This document shows, one piece after another, positions 16,360 through 24,944 of a stretch of DNA of 64,000 nucleotides (the stretch's first letter is position 1; every line of letters begins with the position of its first letter). The position numbers were made by a program, and so were the translations under genes. The notes below the pieces were generated by a model. It saw nothing but the letters and a program-made list of their open reading frames with translations, was not told where the DNA came from and did not search any database. The stretch comes from Mesorhizobium sp. J8 (GTDB lineage: Bacteria > Pseudomonadota > Alphaproteobacteria > Rhizobiales > Rhizobiaceae), in contig NZ_AP024109.1 in NCBI RefSeq assembly GCF_016591715.1, forward strand, positions 620,001 through 684,000, written 5' to 3'.

Positions 16360-18741
16360 ATGAACTATGCCAACTTCCCCCTCGACAAGAGGATGCCATT
16401 GCCCAGTACCGATCAGGAAAAGGGTGAAGACTTCATCGATGTCGAGCGCCTGCTTGGCATGGCCGCCCGACAGGCCAAGGTCGTGGCGGTCTGCGCCGTC
16501 ATCGGTCTGTTCCTGGGTGTGATCTATCTGCAGACCACGCCCAAGCAATATATGTCCGTGGCGAGTGTTCTGATCGACGAGGGTCTGAACAAGGTCGTCG
16601 ACGACATCTCGGCGGCGTCGCAAACCGTTCAGACCGATGCTTCCTTTCTCAGCCAGGTCGAGATTCTCACCTCCGCGCGCTTGGCATCGGTGGTGGTCGA
16701 CAAGCTGAAGCTCGATCAGAACGATGCGTTCATGAACCCGCCCCAATCGGCTCTGGCGAAGGGCATCGGCTTCCTGCGCGGCCTGGTCAGCTACTTCCGC
16801 GGCAGCTCGGCGGGCGACATCCCTGGCATTGAGAATGTCGACGAGGCGACGCGCCAAGCCATGATCAAGACGGCGACACACGACTATGCCGTGCTGAAGC
16901 TGCAGAGCGAGGTGCTGGCGCAGCGCAACGGCCGCAGCTACGTGATTTCCATCGGCTATCAGGCGCCGGATCCTGCTTTGGCCATGGCCATCACCAAGGC
17001 CTATGCGGACGCCTATCTGGCGGATCAGCTCAATGCCAGCTTCGACGCCACCGAGCGCGCCGCCTTGTGGCTGCAGGGCCGGCTCACCGAGTTGCGCGAG
17101 AGCTCGCAGCAGGCTGCGATGGCGGTCGAGAAGTTCAGGGCCGAGCATGGGCTCTCCGCCAACAGCGACGGCCAGTTGCTGAGCGACAAGCAGCTCGCCG
17201 ATCTCAACGCGCAGCTCATCGTCGCCCAGGCTGATACCGCCAGGGCCAGCGCCCGCTACCAGCAATACAAGGCGATCGTCGACAGCGGCTCCGAAAGCGC
17301 CTTCAACGATTCCGCGATAGCAGCCGACCAGCCGAGCAGCTCGGTCATCATCGCGCTGAAAACCCGTTATCTCGCGATCGCCAAGCGCCTGCAGGACGTC
17401 GAGAACAACTTCGGCAAGGATCATCCGCAGGCGGTCGCGCTGGCCAAGGAGAAGGCCGACGTGTCGGCGCAGATCTTCGGCCAGCTGAAGCAGATCACCG
17501 AAAGCTATCGAAACGACTACCAGGTGGCGCAGGCGCGCGAGACCGCGCTTAGGGAGAAGATCGCCGCCCAGGCAGGCAAGAGCTCGATCGACAACCAGTC
17601 GCAGGTCAAGCTGAAGGAGCTCGATCAGCAGGCCCAGGCGCTGACCACGCTTTATCAGACCTTCCTCAGCCGCTACGAGGAAGCCTCGCAGCAGCAGTCC
17701 TTCCCGGTCGGCAAGGTCCGCATCATATCAGACGCGACGATGCCGCTCGCGGCCTCCAGCCCCCGCACCTTGCGCGTGCTGGCGCTGTCGCTGGTGCTCG
17801 GCCTGATGCTTGGCGCCGGCTTTGGCGGGCTCAACGAGTTCAACGAGCGGTTCTTCAGGACGGGTGAGGACATCCGCGACCGGGTCGGTCTGAAGTTCCT
17901 CGGCTATCTGCCGACGATCGGCGGCGGCAAGGCCAAGGAGTCCAAGGCCGACGACCTGCCGGCCGACGGCAAGGTGGCGAGCCTTTCGGCGGCGGAGAAA
18001 CGGGCGCGCATGCGTGTCAGCATCGATGCCCCGGCATCGATGTTCGCCGAGACGCTGCGCAACGCCAAGATCGCCTTCGACGTCGTCATGGAAGACCGCG
18101 GCAGCCGGGTCATCGGGGTCATCTCCGTGCTGCCCGGGGAGGGCAAGTCGACGGTGGCGGCGAATCTCGCCGGCCTGCTCGCCGCCAACGGCGCCAAGAC
18201 CCTGCTCATCGACGGCGACCTGCGCAATCCGGGCTTGAGCCGCAGCCTCGGCATGGAGGCCGAGCAAGGCCTGATGGAGGCGGTGGTCAACGGCCAGACA
18301 TGGCAGTCGGTCGGCAAGGTCGACCGCCAGACCAAACTTGCGATCATTCCCGCCGTGCTGCGCGGCCAGTTCTCGCACACCAGCGAGCTTCTGGGCTCGG
18401 CCGGCATGCGGCGCTTCATCGAGAATGCCAAGGAGACGTTCGAATACATCATCGTCGACCTGCCGCCGCTCGGCCCCGTCGTCGACGCCAAGGCCTTCGC
18501 CCCGCTGGTCGACAGTTTCGTCCTGGTCACCGAATGGGGCCGCACGCCGCGCAACATGGTGCGCTCGATGCTGGAATCCGAACCCTATATCGCCAACAAG
18601 GTGATCGGCGCGGTGCTCAACAAGGTCGATCTGAAGAAGCTGGCCAAATACGGCTCGCTCGGCGGTTCGGAAAGGTTCTTCGACCGCTATTCGAGCTACT
18701 ATCTGGAAAAATCCGAGCAGCGCCCCAAGCAGGCAGCCTGA
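16360..18741 (+). CDS. exoP: Polysaccharide co-polymerase with BY-kinase domain (ExoP-like)
   Basis: A 793-aa inner-membrane protein controlling polymer length and export. A first membrane helix (VVAVCAVIGLFLGVIYLQ, about residues 43-60) opens the Wzz domain; a long periplasmic coiled-coil region follows; the second helix is near LRVLALSLVLGLMLGAGFG. The cytoplasmic C-terminal third is a bacterial tyrosine kinase: Walker A LPGEGKSTVA, Walker A' LLIDGDLRNPG, and IIVDLPPLG as Walker B. The tail has a few tyrosines (DRYSSYYLEK) that could be autophosphorylated. It closes the exoLAMONP block. ATG at 16360; an in-frame ATG at 16393 is an alternative. Confidence 0.9.
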   Translation: MNYANFPLDKRMPLPSTDQEKGEDFIDVERLLGMAARQAKVVAVCAVIGLFLGVIYLQTTPKQYMSVASVLIDEGLNKVVDDISAASQTVQTDASFLSQVEILTSARLASVVVDKLKLDQNDAFMNPPQSALAKGIGFLRGLVSYFRGSSAGDIPGIENVDEATRQAMIKTATHDYAVLKLQSEVLAQRNGRSYVISIGYQAPDPALAMAITKAYADAYLADQLNASFDATERAALWLQGRLTELRESSQQAAMAVEKFRAEHGLSANSDGQLLSDKQLADLNAQLIVAQADTARASARYQQYKAIVDSGSESAFNDSAIAADQPSSSVIIALKTRYLAIAKRLQDVENNFGKDHPQAVALAKEKADVSAQIFGQLKQITESYRNDYQVAQARETALREKIAAQAGKSSIDNQSQVKLKELDQQAQALTTLYQTFLSRYEEASQQQSFPVGKVRIISDATMPLAASSPRTLRVLALSLVLGLMLGAGFGGLNEFNERFFRTGEDIRDRVGLKFLGYLPTIGGGKAKESKADDLPADGKVASLSAAEKRARMRVSIDAPASMFAETLRNAKIAFDVVMEDRGSRVIGVISVLPGEGKSTVAANLAGLLAANGAKTLLIDGDLRNPGLSRSLGMEAEQGLMEAVVNGQTWQSVGKVDRQTKLAIIPAVLRGQFSHTSELLGSAGMRRFIENAKETFEYIIVDLPPLGPVVDAKAFAPLVDSFVLVTEWGRTPRNMVRSMLESEPYIANKVIGAVLNKVDLKKLAKYGSLGGSERFFDRYSSYYLEKSEQRPKQAA

Positions 18742-18745
18742 GGCG

Positions 18746-18798
18746 GTTTTCCGTTCGGAAAACAATAGGGCGGCTCAGCCTGGAACGCGTGCCGCCCT
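18746..18798. terminator. Two hairpins between convergent exoP and phosphatase genes
   Basis: GTTTTCCG (18746-18753) pairs with CGGAAAAC (18756-18763), and AGGGCGGC (18767-18774) pairs with GCCGCCCT (18791-18798). Lying between converging stops, they probably end both transcripts. Confidence 0.55.
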
Positions 18799-19612
18799 AA
18801 TCTTGTGACGACAGCAGCCGGCCGTATCTGCCGACGATCCTGAGCGCGGTCAGCCGTCCCGTCTGGAAGGCGCCGGTGTCGATATCGAGCCGGCGCCCGT
18901 CGAGTGTCGGAGCGTCGACGATCGTGTGCCCGTGCACCACCCAGCGGTCGAGGCGATGCGCCGCCTGGAAGAACTCCTCGCGTATGTTGAGGAGATCGCC
19001 TTCGTCCTGAGCCTCGAGCGCGATACCGGGCCGGATGCCGGCATGCACGAAGACGAATTGGTCGGAGCAGACCATCGCCGGCAGCGTGCGCAGGAAGTCG
19101 ACATGGCTGGCTGGAATGGCCTCGCGTATGCGCGCGTCCGCCTGCTCGCTCGAACCGTAGAGGCTTATCAGCCGGTCAGGGTCGACGCCGTAGGAGAACA
19201 GGGTCTCGCGGCCGCCATAGCCGAGCCAGGTTTCACGCGAGAGATGACCATCCAGATAGAGCAGCAGCGCGACCTCGTGGTTGCCCACGAGGCAGATGCG
19301 CTGGAAGCCCTTCGGCGGCGGCGCCATCAGATGGTCGATCACGCGCCGCGAATGCGGCCCGCGGTCGATATAGTCGCCCAGCATGATGATGATCTTGCGG
19401 CCGCGGAAACGCTGCGCATCGAGCTGGATCTTGCCTTCCAGCGCGCGCAGCTCGTCGAGGCAGCCATGCACGTCGCCGATCGCGTAGACGACCGCGTCGC
19501 GCATATCCATGACGAGGCGCTCGCGCGGCGCGGGTCGAGGGCGTCTCGATCGTTGGAAAAGGTACACGGATTGGGGCTCGGCTGCTTGCACTGATCTGCG
19601 CCTCGATATCAT
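18797..19612 (-). CDS. PPP-family serine/threonine phosphatase (metallophosphoesterase)
   Basis: About 271 aa with the complete di-metal phosphoesterase motif set: YAIGDVHGCLDEL, MLGDYIDRGPHSR, LVGNHE, and later histidines in VFVHAG and VVHGHT. Such enzymes remove phosphate from proteins or cleave dinucleotide alarmones. The start is uncertain: ATG 19612 is taken, but ATG 19510 (MDMRDAVVYAIG) would remove a basic leader, and a GTG at 19633 also exists. It faces exoP, whose kinase domain is regulated by phosphorylation; a functional link is only suggested by adjacency. Confidence 0.82.
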   Translation of the reverse strand: MISRRRSVQAAEPQSVYLFQRSRRPRPAPRERLVMDMRDAVVYAIGDVHGCLDELRALEGKIQLDAQRFRGRKIIIMLGDYIDRGPHSRRVIDHLMAPPPKGFQRICLVGNHEVALLLYLDGHLSRETWLGYGGRETLFSYGVDPDRLISLYGSSEQADARIREAIPASHVDFLRTLPAMVCSDQFVFVHAGIRPGIALEAQDEGDLLNIREEFFQAAHRLDRWVVHGHTIVDAPTLDGRRLDIDTGAFQTGRLTALRIVGRYGRLLSSQD

Positions 19613-19660
19613 GCCGAATGCAAACAATTCCACACCGGCGCGCGATCGACGGTCGCCTCG

Positions 19661-20740
19661 TCAGGCGGCCTTCAACCGATAACGGAACAGCGTGTGGTCG
19701 AAGAGCAGCCGGATGCGTGGCTCGGCCTCAGCCGCGATCAGCCAGCTCACCGCGATCATGGCGGCGCCGACAGCGGGGATAGCGGCCAGATAGGGCACGC
19801 CGGCGCGCATCAGGGCGCCGAGCATCGCCGCGCCGACGACGTCGTGGATCAGATAGAGCGGGTAGGTCATCAGTCCGATCCGCCGCCAGCCGCGCCAGGA
19901 AAGGCCGAGGCGCAGCGACCACGCCATCAGCGCGACCGCTGCGAGGAAGATGATGATCGGTGCCGCGTAAGGCATGGCGGCTCCGACCTTGAGGCTGTGC
20001 ACGTCGACCGAGCTGGCGATCTGCAGCGCGCCCGCGAACAGGAACAGGGCCGTGAAGGCGAGGCGCGGCAGCGTCGTTGCCTTGAAGCGCATCAGCCACA
20101 AAAGCACGCCGACGGCGAAGAACGCGCCGTGATGCACCAGCGTCAGCTGCAGCCAGCGCGTCTCGGCGAAACCGGTCCAGCCGAGGGCGAAATAGCCGAT
20201 CCAGAACAATGTGCTGACGAGGCCGATGACGATGGCGACCGGTTCCATCAAATCGAAGCGACCGAGCCGCAGCAGGACCCAGACGATGGCATAGAATGCG
20301 ATCTCGATGCCGAGCGTCCAGTAGACGCTGTCCACCCATGGCTCGAAGGGCACGAACAGACCCGTGCGGACAAGGCGGATCACGGCATCCGTCGGCCAGG
20401 AAAGGCCCGTCACAAGCAGGACGATCGCCGTGATCGGCGCGCAGATCCAGACCGCCGGCACCAGCCGCCTGAAGCGCGCCTCGAAGAATTTCAGCGGCGT
20501 CGCGTTCTCGGCGCTGAAGGCGATGACGAAGCCGCTGATGACGAAGAACACCTGCACGCCGACCCAGCCGGAGCCGGCGAAGGCCATTTCTGGATGCGGC
20601 GGGATGCCGCCGGTGGCGCGCGCCGAAATGCCGTCCGGAAAAGCCCAGACCCAGAAGCCATAGTGATAGAACATCACCATGACGGCAGCCAGGAAACGCA
20701 GGATGTCGACACCGCCGAATGTCGTCTTGTGCTGAGCCAT
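19661..20740 (-). CDS. exoZ: Membrane acyltransferase family 3 (ExoZ-like)
   Basis: A 359-aa integral membrane O-acyltransferase with about ten helices. It opens with the family block FGGVDILRFLAAVMVMFYHYGFW (conserved arginine and histidine) and GVQVFFVISGFVIAFSA. These proteins acetylate or otherwise acylate sugars during polysaccharide assembly; Sinorhizobium ExoZ acetylates succinoglycan. The ATG at 20740 follows GAAGG at eight bases; the open frame reaches 20770. The gene name is by family and locus, so moderate. An operator-like motif at 20784-20797 lies just upstream. Confidence 0.75.
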   Translation of the reverse strand: MAQHKTTFGGVDILRFLAAVMVMFYHYGFWVWAFPDGISARATGGIPPHPEMAFAGSGWVGVQVFFVISGFVIAFSAENATPLKFFEARFRRLVPAVWICAPITAIVLLVTGLSWPTDAVIRLVRTGLFVPFEPWVDSVYWTLGIEIAFYAIVWVLLRLGRFDLMEPVAIVIGLVSTLFWIGYFALGWTGFAETRWLQLTLVHHGAFFAVGVLLWLMRFKATTLPRLAFTALFLFAGALQIASSVDVHSLKVGAAMPYAAPIIIFLAAVALMAWSLRLGLSWRGWRRIGLMTYPLYLIHDVVGAAMLGALMRAGVPYLAAIPAVGAAMIAVSWLIAAEAEPRIRLLFDHTLFRYRLKAA

Positions 20741-20783
20741 GCCGTGCCTTCGGTATGGCCCCCCAAGCAAAGTTTAAGGTCTA

Positions 20784-20797
20784 TTGCTGCGTTGCAC
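20784..20797 (-). promoter_or_regulatory. Operator-like motif upstream of the ExoZ-like gene
   Basis: On the minus strand this reads GTGCAACGCAGCAA, matching 12 of 14 bases of the copy at 1033-1046. A partial second copy (TTGCAGTGCG on the plus strand) follows at about 20807. It lies 43 bases upstream of the acyltransferase start. Confidence 0.4.
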
Positions 20798-20862
20798 AAC
20801 AGGCGATTGCAGTGCGGGATAAATTCGTGAATTCGTCCTTAACAGCGCCGTCTGCCGGATGG

Positions 20863-22770
20863 CTACACGCCGATGCCGCGTCCCTTCAGCGCCGCCGTGA
20901 TCTCGTCGAGGATCGCGGGGTCATCGATGGTCGCCGGCATCGTCCATTCCTCCTTGTCGGCGATCTTCTGCATCGTGCCGCGCAGGATCTTGCCGGAACG
21001 GGTCTTGGGCAGCCGCTTGATCGTCACCACCGTCTTGAAGGCGGCGACAGGTCCGATCCGCTCGCGCACCAGCCCCACCACCTCGCTTTCAATCGCGCCG
21101 GTGTCCCGCGACACGCCGGCATTGAGGACGACGAAGCCGAGCGGCACCTGGCCCTTCATGGCGTCGGCAATGCCGATGACCGCGCATTCCGCGACATCGG
21201 GATGCGCCGCAAGCACCTCTTCCATGGCGCCGGTCGACAGCCGGTGGCCGGCGACATTGATGATGTCGTCGGTGCGGGCCATCACGTAGAGATAGCCGTC
21301 CTCGTCCATCATGCCGGCATCGGCGGTCTTGTAGTAGCCTGGGAACTCCTCGAGATAGGCCTGCCGGAAGCGGGCGTCCGCATTCCACAGGGTCGGCAGG
21401 CAGCCGGCGGGCAGCGGCAGCTTGACCACGACATTGCCGAGCGTGCCACGCGTCACCTCATGGCCGGCATCGTCGAGGATGCGGATGTCGTAGCCCGGCA
21501 TCGGCACGCCGGGCGAGCCGTATTTCACTGGCAACAGCCCCAGCCCCGCCGGATTGATCGTCATCGGCGAACCGGTTTCGGTCTGCCACCAATGGTCGAC
21601 GACCGGACGGTCGAGCTTCTGCTCCGCCCATTTGATGGTTTCCGGATCGGCGCGCTCGCCGGCGAGAAACAAGGTGCGGAACTTAGACAGGTCGTATTTC
21701 GGCACGAACTCGCCCTTGGGATCCTGCCCCTTGATGGCGCGGAAGGCGGTCGGCGCGGTGAACAGCGCCACGACGCCATGCTCGGAGATCACCCGCCAGT
21801 AGGTGCCGGCGTCCGGCGTGCCGATCGGCTTGCCTTCGAAGAGCACGCTGGTGCAGCCATGCAGGAGCGGCCCGTAGACGATGTAGGAATGGCCAACCAC
21901 CCAGCCGACGTCGGAGGCCGCCCAGAACACTTCGCCGGGCTTGACGCCGAACTCGTTGTCCATGGTCCATTTCAGCGCGACCATGTGGCCGCCATTGTCG
22001 CGCACGATGCCCTTCGGCTGGCCGGTCGTGCCGGAGGTGTAGATGATGTAGAGCGGGTCGGTGGCCAGCACCGGCACGCAGTCGACATTGGCGCCGGCGG
22101 CCCGTTCGCGGGCGACCGCGTCCGCATAGTCGAAGTCGTAATTGTCCTTCATCTCGCAGCGCAACTGCTCGCGCTGCAGGATGAGGCAGGCGTCGGGCTT
22201 GTGCTTCGACATCTCGATCGCCTTGTCGAGCAAAGGCTTGTAGGCGACGACCCGTCCGGGCTCCAGCCCGCAGGACGCGGAGATGATCAGCTTCGGCTTG
22301 GCGTCGTCGATGCGGGTGGCGAGCTCATGCGAGGCGAAGCCGCCGAACACCACCGAATGCACGGCGCCCAGCCTGGCCGAGGCGAGCATGGCGATGGCCG
22401 CTTCCGCCACCATCGGCATGTAGATGATGACGCGGTCGCCCTTGCCGATGCCGCGATGCCGCAGCACCGAGGCCAGCGCGACGACCTCGCGCTTCAATTC
22501 GGCATAGGTGAATTTCCGGATCGTGCCGGTGATCGCGCTGTCATGGATCAGCGCCAGCTGGTCGGCGCGGCCGCCGGCGACATGGCGGTCGATTGCGTTG
22601 TAGCAGGTGTTGCAGGTGGCGCCGACGAACCAGCGGCCATAGACGCCTTGCGTCGGGTCGAAGACCTTTTCGGCCGGCTTGTACCAGTCGATCGCCTTCG
22701 CTGCTTCGGCCCAGAACCCTACGGGGTCGCGTTTCCAGCCCTCATAGACTTCGTGATAGCGTGAGGCCAT
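20863..22770 (-). CDS. prpE: Propionate--CoA ligase (acyl-CoA synthetase, PrpE type)
   Basis: A 635-aa AMP-forming acyl-CoA synthetase. P-loop-like IIYTSGTTGQPKGI binds ATP; WWQTETGSP and YKTADAG are adenylation motifs; the C-terminal KTRSGKILRG holds the catalytic lysine. PrpE-type end MPATIDDPAILDEI and N-terminal WYKPAEKVFD favour propionate (or acetate) over longer acids. The ATG at 22770 follows GGGAGGAAGG; the frame extends five codons further with no ribosome site. It is not functionally tied to the exo genes; the 122-base gap to the acyltransferase carries the operator-like motif, so the two are probably separate transcripts. Confidence 0.9.
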   Translation of the reverse strand: MASRYHEVYEGWKRDPVGFWAEAAKAIDWYKPAEKVFDPTQGVYGRWFVGATCNTCYNAIDRHVAGGRADQLALIHDSAITGTIRKFTYAELKREVVALASVLRHRGIGKGDRVIIYMPMVAEAAIAMLASARLGAVHSVVFGGFASHELATRIDDAKPKLIISASCGLEPGRVVAYKPLLDKAIEMSKHKPDACLILQREQLRCEMKDNYDFDYADAVARERAAGANVDCVPVLATDPLYIIYTSGTTGQPKGIVRDNGGHMVALKWTMDNEFGVKPGEVFWAASDVGWVVGHSYIVYGPLLHGCTSVLFEGKPIGTPDAGTYWRVISEHGVVALFTAPTAFRAIKGQDPKGEFVPKYDLSKFRTLFLAGERADPETIKWAEQKLDRPVVDHWWQTETGSPMTINPAGLGLLPVKYGSPGVPMPGYDIRILDDAGHEVTRGTLGNVVVKLPLPAGCLPTLWNADARFRQAYLEEFPGYYKTADAGMMDEDGYLYVMARTDDIINVAGHRLSTGAMEEVLAAHPDVAECAVIGIADAMKGQVPLGFVVLNAGVSRDTGAIESEVVGLVRERIGPVAAFKTVVTIKRLPKTRSGKILRGTMQKIADKEEWTMPATIDDPAILDEITAALKGRGIGV

Positions 22771-22926
22771 CCGCCTTCCTCCCAAGAAACGTTCTGCCGC
22801 CTGCCATAGACTAAGCCGCGCGTGACGGCCATGTCTTCCTGCATTTTGGTCGACACCGCCGGCAAACGTCTCTGTTCGGAGCCTCCGGTGGAGGCGTCGC
22901 TGTCACTGTCCCTGATCTAAGCCGGC

Positions 22927-23043
22927 TTAAAGCGGCAGCGCCGCGAGCATCAGCCCGACGCCGCCGGCGATCAGGATGGCCGCCGCAAGCGCCTTCCGAT
23001 GACGCTCGAACGCCGTCGGAGCCCGTTCCCAATTGTAACGCAT
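22927..23043 (-). CDS. 38-residue single-span membrane peptide
   Basis: Starts MRYNWERAPTAFERHRKAL and ends in one hydrophobic helix (AAAILIAGGVGLMLAALPL): a basic, aromatic N-terminus followed by a membrane span. GGGGAG stands seven bases before the ATG. It is divergent from the PqqD-like gene, 184 bases away, and upstream of prpE on the same strand. No family recognised. The good ribosome site and clear topology make it a credible small protein. Confidence 0.55.
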   Translation of the reverse strand: MRYNWERAPTAFERHRKALAAAILIAGGVGLMLAALPL

Positions 23044-23227
23044 ACAGATCACTCCCCAAAGCCCGGCGGACTCATAGCTTACCCAACGGCAGGAAGGCAA
23101 GACCTTGCTAATATTCGCCCCGCGACGGTCAGGCCTGCGGGGCTAGACGTCCCGCCTTCGGCATCCGTGCCAATGGACAGCCTCGCGGCACCGCGCTAAT
23201 TGCTCTTTGAGCGAAGGGAGCGGGCGG

Positions 23228-23515
23228 ATGGCTGAAATCGGCTCTGAAACGGTGCTTCGGATGGCGGACGATGCGTCCGTGCAGCATGTCGGCGATGGCG
23301 CCGTCGTGCTCCTGGCGCGTAGCGGCCAGCTCTACACCTGCAACGACACGACCGAGGCTTTTCTCGACAAGGTGAACGGCGCGCGCAACCTTAATCAGAT
23401 CGTCGACCTGCTGTCCGACGAATTCGAGGTCGACAAGGCAACGCTCGACCACGACATGGCCGAATTGGCCGCCGAGCTGGTGGCTGAAGGCATCCTCGCC
23501 GACCCGGGGGCGTGA
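23228..23515 (+). CDS. PqqD-like peptide-binding protein (RiPP recognition element)
   Basis: A 95-aa protein of the PqqD superfamily: a beta-rich N-terminus (GAVVLLARSGQLYTCNDTTEAFLDKV) and helices ending ELAAELVAEGILAD. In lasso and other RiPP pathways such domains (B1) bind the precursor's leader peptide. The ATG at 23228 follows GAAGGGAGCGGGCGG; a TTG at 23207 is the alternative. It overlaps the lasso-B2-like gene by one base, so the two are translationally coupled. No precursor peptide is evident nearby. Confidence 0.75.
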   Translation: MAEIGSETVLRMADDASVQHVGDGAVVLLARSGQLYTCNDTTEAFLDKVNGARNLNQIVDLLSDEFEVDKATLDHDMAELAAELVAEGILADPGA

Positions 23516-23946
23516 TGGCCGACAGACCGGTCCTGCGCGTCCTGTTCCGCGTCCATTTGTGGCTCAGCGCGCGGCTGATGCCGTTGCTGGTCGGCCGTCG
23601 CGATTTCGAAGGCGTGTTGAAACTGGCGCCGCTGCGCTCGCCCGCGCCCTATCGTAACTTGCCTTGGACCTACATCGTCCATCGCGTCAAGCGAACGGTG
23701 CGGCGTCCCTGGCTGATGCGCGATCGCAGATGCCTTCGCGAAGGTCTGCTCGGTTTTCGCTTTCTGCGCATGGCCGGCCTCGACCCAGAGCTGCGTTTTG
23801 GCGTCGATGCCAACTCGATGCACGAGTCTCGCCTGTCGGCGCATTGCTGGGTCTGCCTCGACGGCAAGCCGGTGGTCAGTGACAGCCAGCCCGGCATGGT
23901 GGAGATCTACCGCCACCCGGCCAGGAGGAAGGCGCCAGCCGCTTGA
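23515..23946 (+). CDS. Lasso-peptide B2-like protease (transglutaminase fold)
   Basis: A 143-aa cysteine protease-like protein matching the B2 family that removes leader peptides in lasso biosynthesis. Putative catalytic residues: Cys73 in RRCLREGLLGFRFL, His110 in SAHCWV and Asp116 in CLDGKP, the spacing expected for this fold. The N-terminal helices (LWLSARLMPLLVGRR) are also typical. ATG at 23515 in TGATG overlaps the PqqD-like stop, and its own TGA overlaps the next start (TTGA). With the preceding PqqD-like protein it would form the B1/B2 pair. Confidence 0.75.
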   Translation: MADRPVLRVLFRVHLWLSARLMPLLVGRRDFEGVLKLAPLRSPAPYRNLPWTYIVHRVKRTVRRPWLMRDRRCLREGLLGFRFLRMAGLDPELRFGVDANSMHESRLSAHCWVCLDGKPVVSDSQPGMVEIYRHPARRKAPAA

Positions 23947-24923
23947 GCGACCCGATTTTCCGCTACGACCTCAATGGCCAGGTCATAGGCATCACCGCCG
24001 CGCGCGCCGATCTTTGGCCGGGCTTCGACCTGATGCTTGGCGCCCTGCGTGTGGAAGAGCCTGTCCCGCCCGGTTTTCGCGTCGACATCGTCGAGACGCC
24101 CGAGTTGCAGGAGAACCCGGAGGGAAAGCTGGCCTTCGACGGCGACGTGCCGCCGGACGGCCATTGCCGCATGATCGATGCCGGCAGCGTCTTCCATCTC
24201 GTCTTTCCGGGCCAGCAGACGTTGTCGATCCGCGACGGCGAGGGTCGGGCCGAAATCCGTCTTCATCCAGACGGCAAGATCAAGTGGACTTTGCTGATGA
24301 TGGTGCTGGACGCGGCGCTCGACGCGGACGGCCAGCATATGCTGCACACCGCGGGTCTCACCTTGCCTGGAAAGGACGGCCTGGTTCTCATTCATGCGCC
24401 AAGCGGCACGGGCAAGTCGACGACGTCGCTGGCGCTTGCGTCGCGGGGCTTCGGCCTTTGCTCGGACGACGTGATGATCCTCAACGCAAGGGCGCAGGGC
24501 ATCACGGCCTGGGGCATGCCGCGCAAGGTGAAGGTCCACCGCAACACGGCGGCGATGCTGCCCTTCGTCGCGCCTTGCCTGGGCGAAAGCTGGGATGCCG
24601 AGGGCGAACAGTCTGTTTCGCTGGACCGCCTCGGCGAAATCATCCGCGTCGAGGATGTGCGTGCCAGGCCCGTCGCCGCGCTCCTGCATCTCGCGCGCTC
24701 GGCCGATACCGAGACCCGGCTGCTGCCGATGGCCAGGACCGACGCCATGGTGACTTTGGCTACCGACAATGTGCGGACTGGCATGACCGGCCTGCTGTCG
24801 CTGCAGAAAAGGCGCATGGCGATGATCGCGGCGCTGGTGAAGGCGGTGCCGACCTTCACGCTGGAAGTCGGGGCAAGGCCGGCCGAGGCGGCGGCGCTGA
24901 TCCGCGCCAAGGTGGATATCTAG
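23943..24923 (+). CDS. HPr-kinase-like P-loop protein of RiPP type
   Basis: A 326-aa protein with a P-loop (HAPSGTGKSTTSLALA, near residues 150-165) and a downstream FGLCSDDVMIL acidic motif, as in HPr kinase/phosphorylase and PEP-carboxykinase-like kinases. In paeninodin-type lasso clusters such kinases phosphorylate the peptide's C-terminal serine. The start is TTG at 23943 overlapping the B2 stop; this keeps the operon coupled and no ATG fits better. The N-terminal 130 residues are less conserved. HPr from the PTS at 29220 is an alternative substrate, but gene linkage favours the RiPP-type group. Confidence 0.7.
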   Translation: MSDPIFRYDLNGQVIGITAARADLWPGFDLMLGALRVEEPVPPGFRVDIVETPELQENPEGKLAFDGDVPPDGHCRMIDAGSVFHLVFPGQQTLSIRDGEGRAEIRLHPDGKIKWTLLMMVLDAALDADGQHMLHTAGLTLPGKDGLVLIHAPSGTGKSTTSLALASRGFGLCSDDVMILNARAQGITAWGMPRKVKVHRNTAAMLPFVAPCLGESWDAEGEQSVSLDRLGEIIRVEDVRARPVAALLHLARSADTETRLLPMARTDAMVTLATDNVRTGMTGLLSLQKRRMAMIAALVKAVPTFTLEVGARPAEAAALIRAKVDI

Positions 24924-24944
24924 CCGGAAGCGAGCTCCCCGCGA

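Noticed and set aside
20719..22764. 681-aa open frame on the plus strand opposite prpE
   Set aside because: Antisense shadow caused by GC-rich codons of prpE; no motif or ribosome site, and prpE is unmistakable.
22831..22920. 29-codon frame MSSCILVDTAGKRLCSEPPVE... just before the lasso-like genes, with Thr two residues before a Gly and Glu at core position 7, as in a lasso precursor
   Set aside because: No ribosome site, a leader of only ten residues without the YxxP motif, two cysteines, and no cyclase gene. Chance resemblance is more likely.
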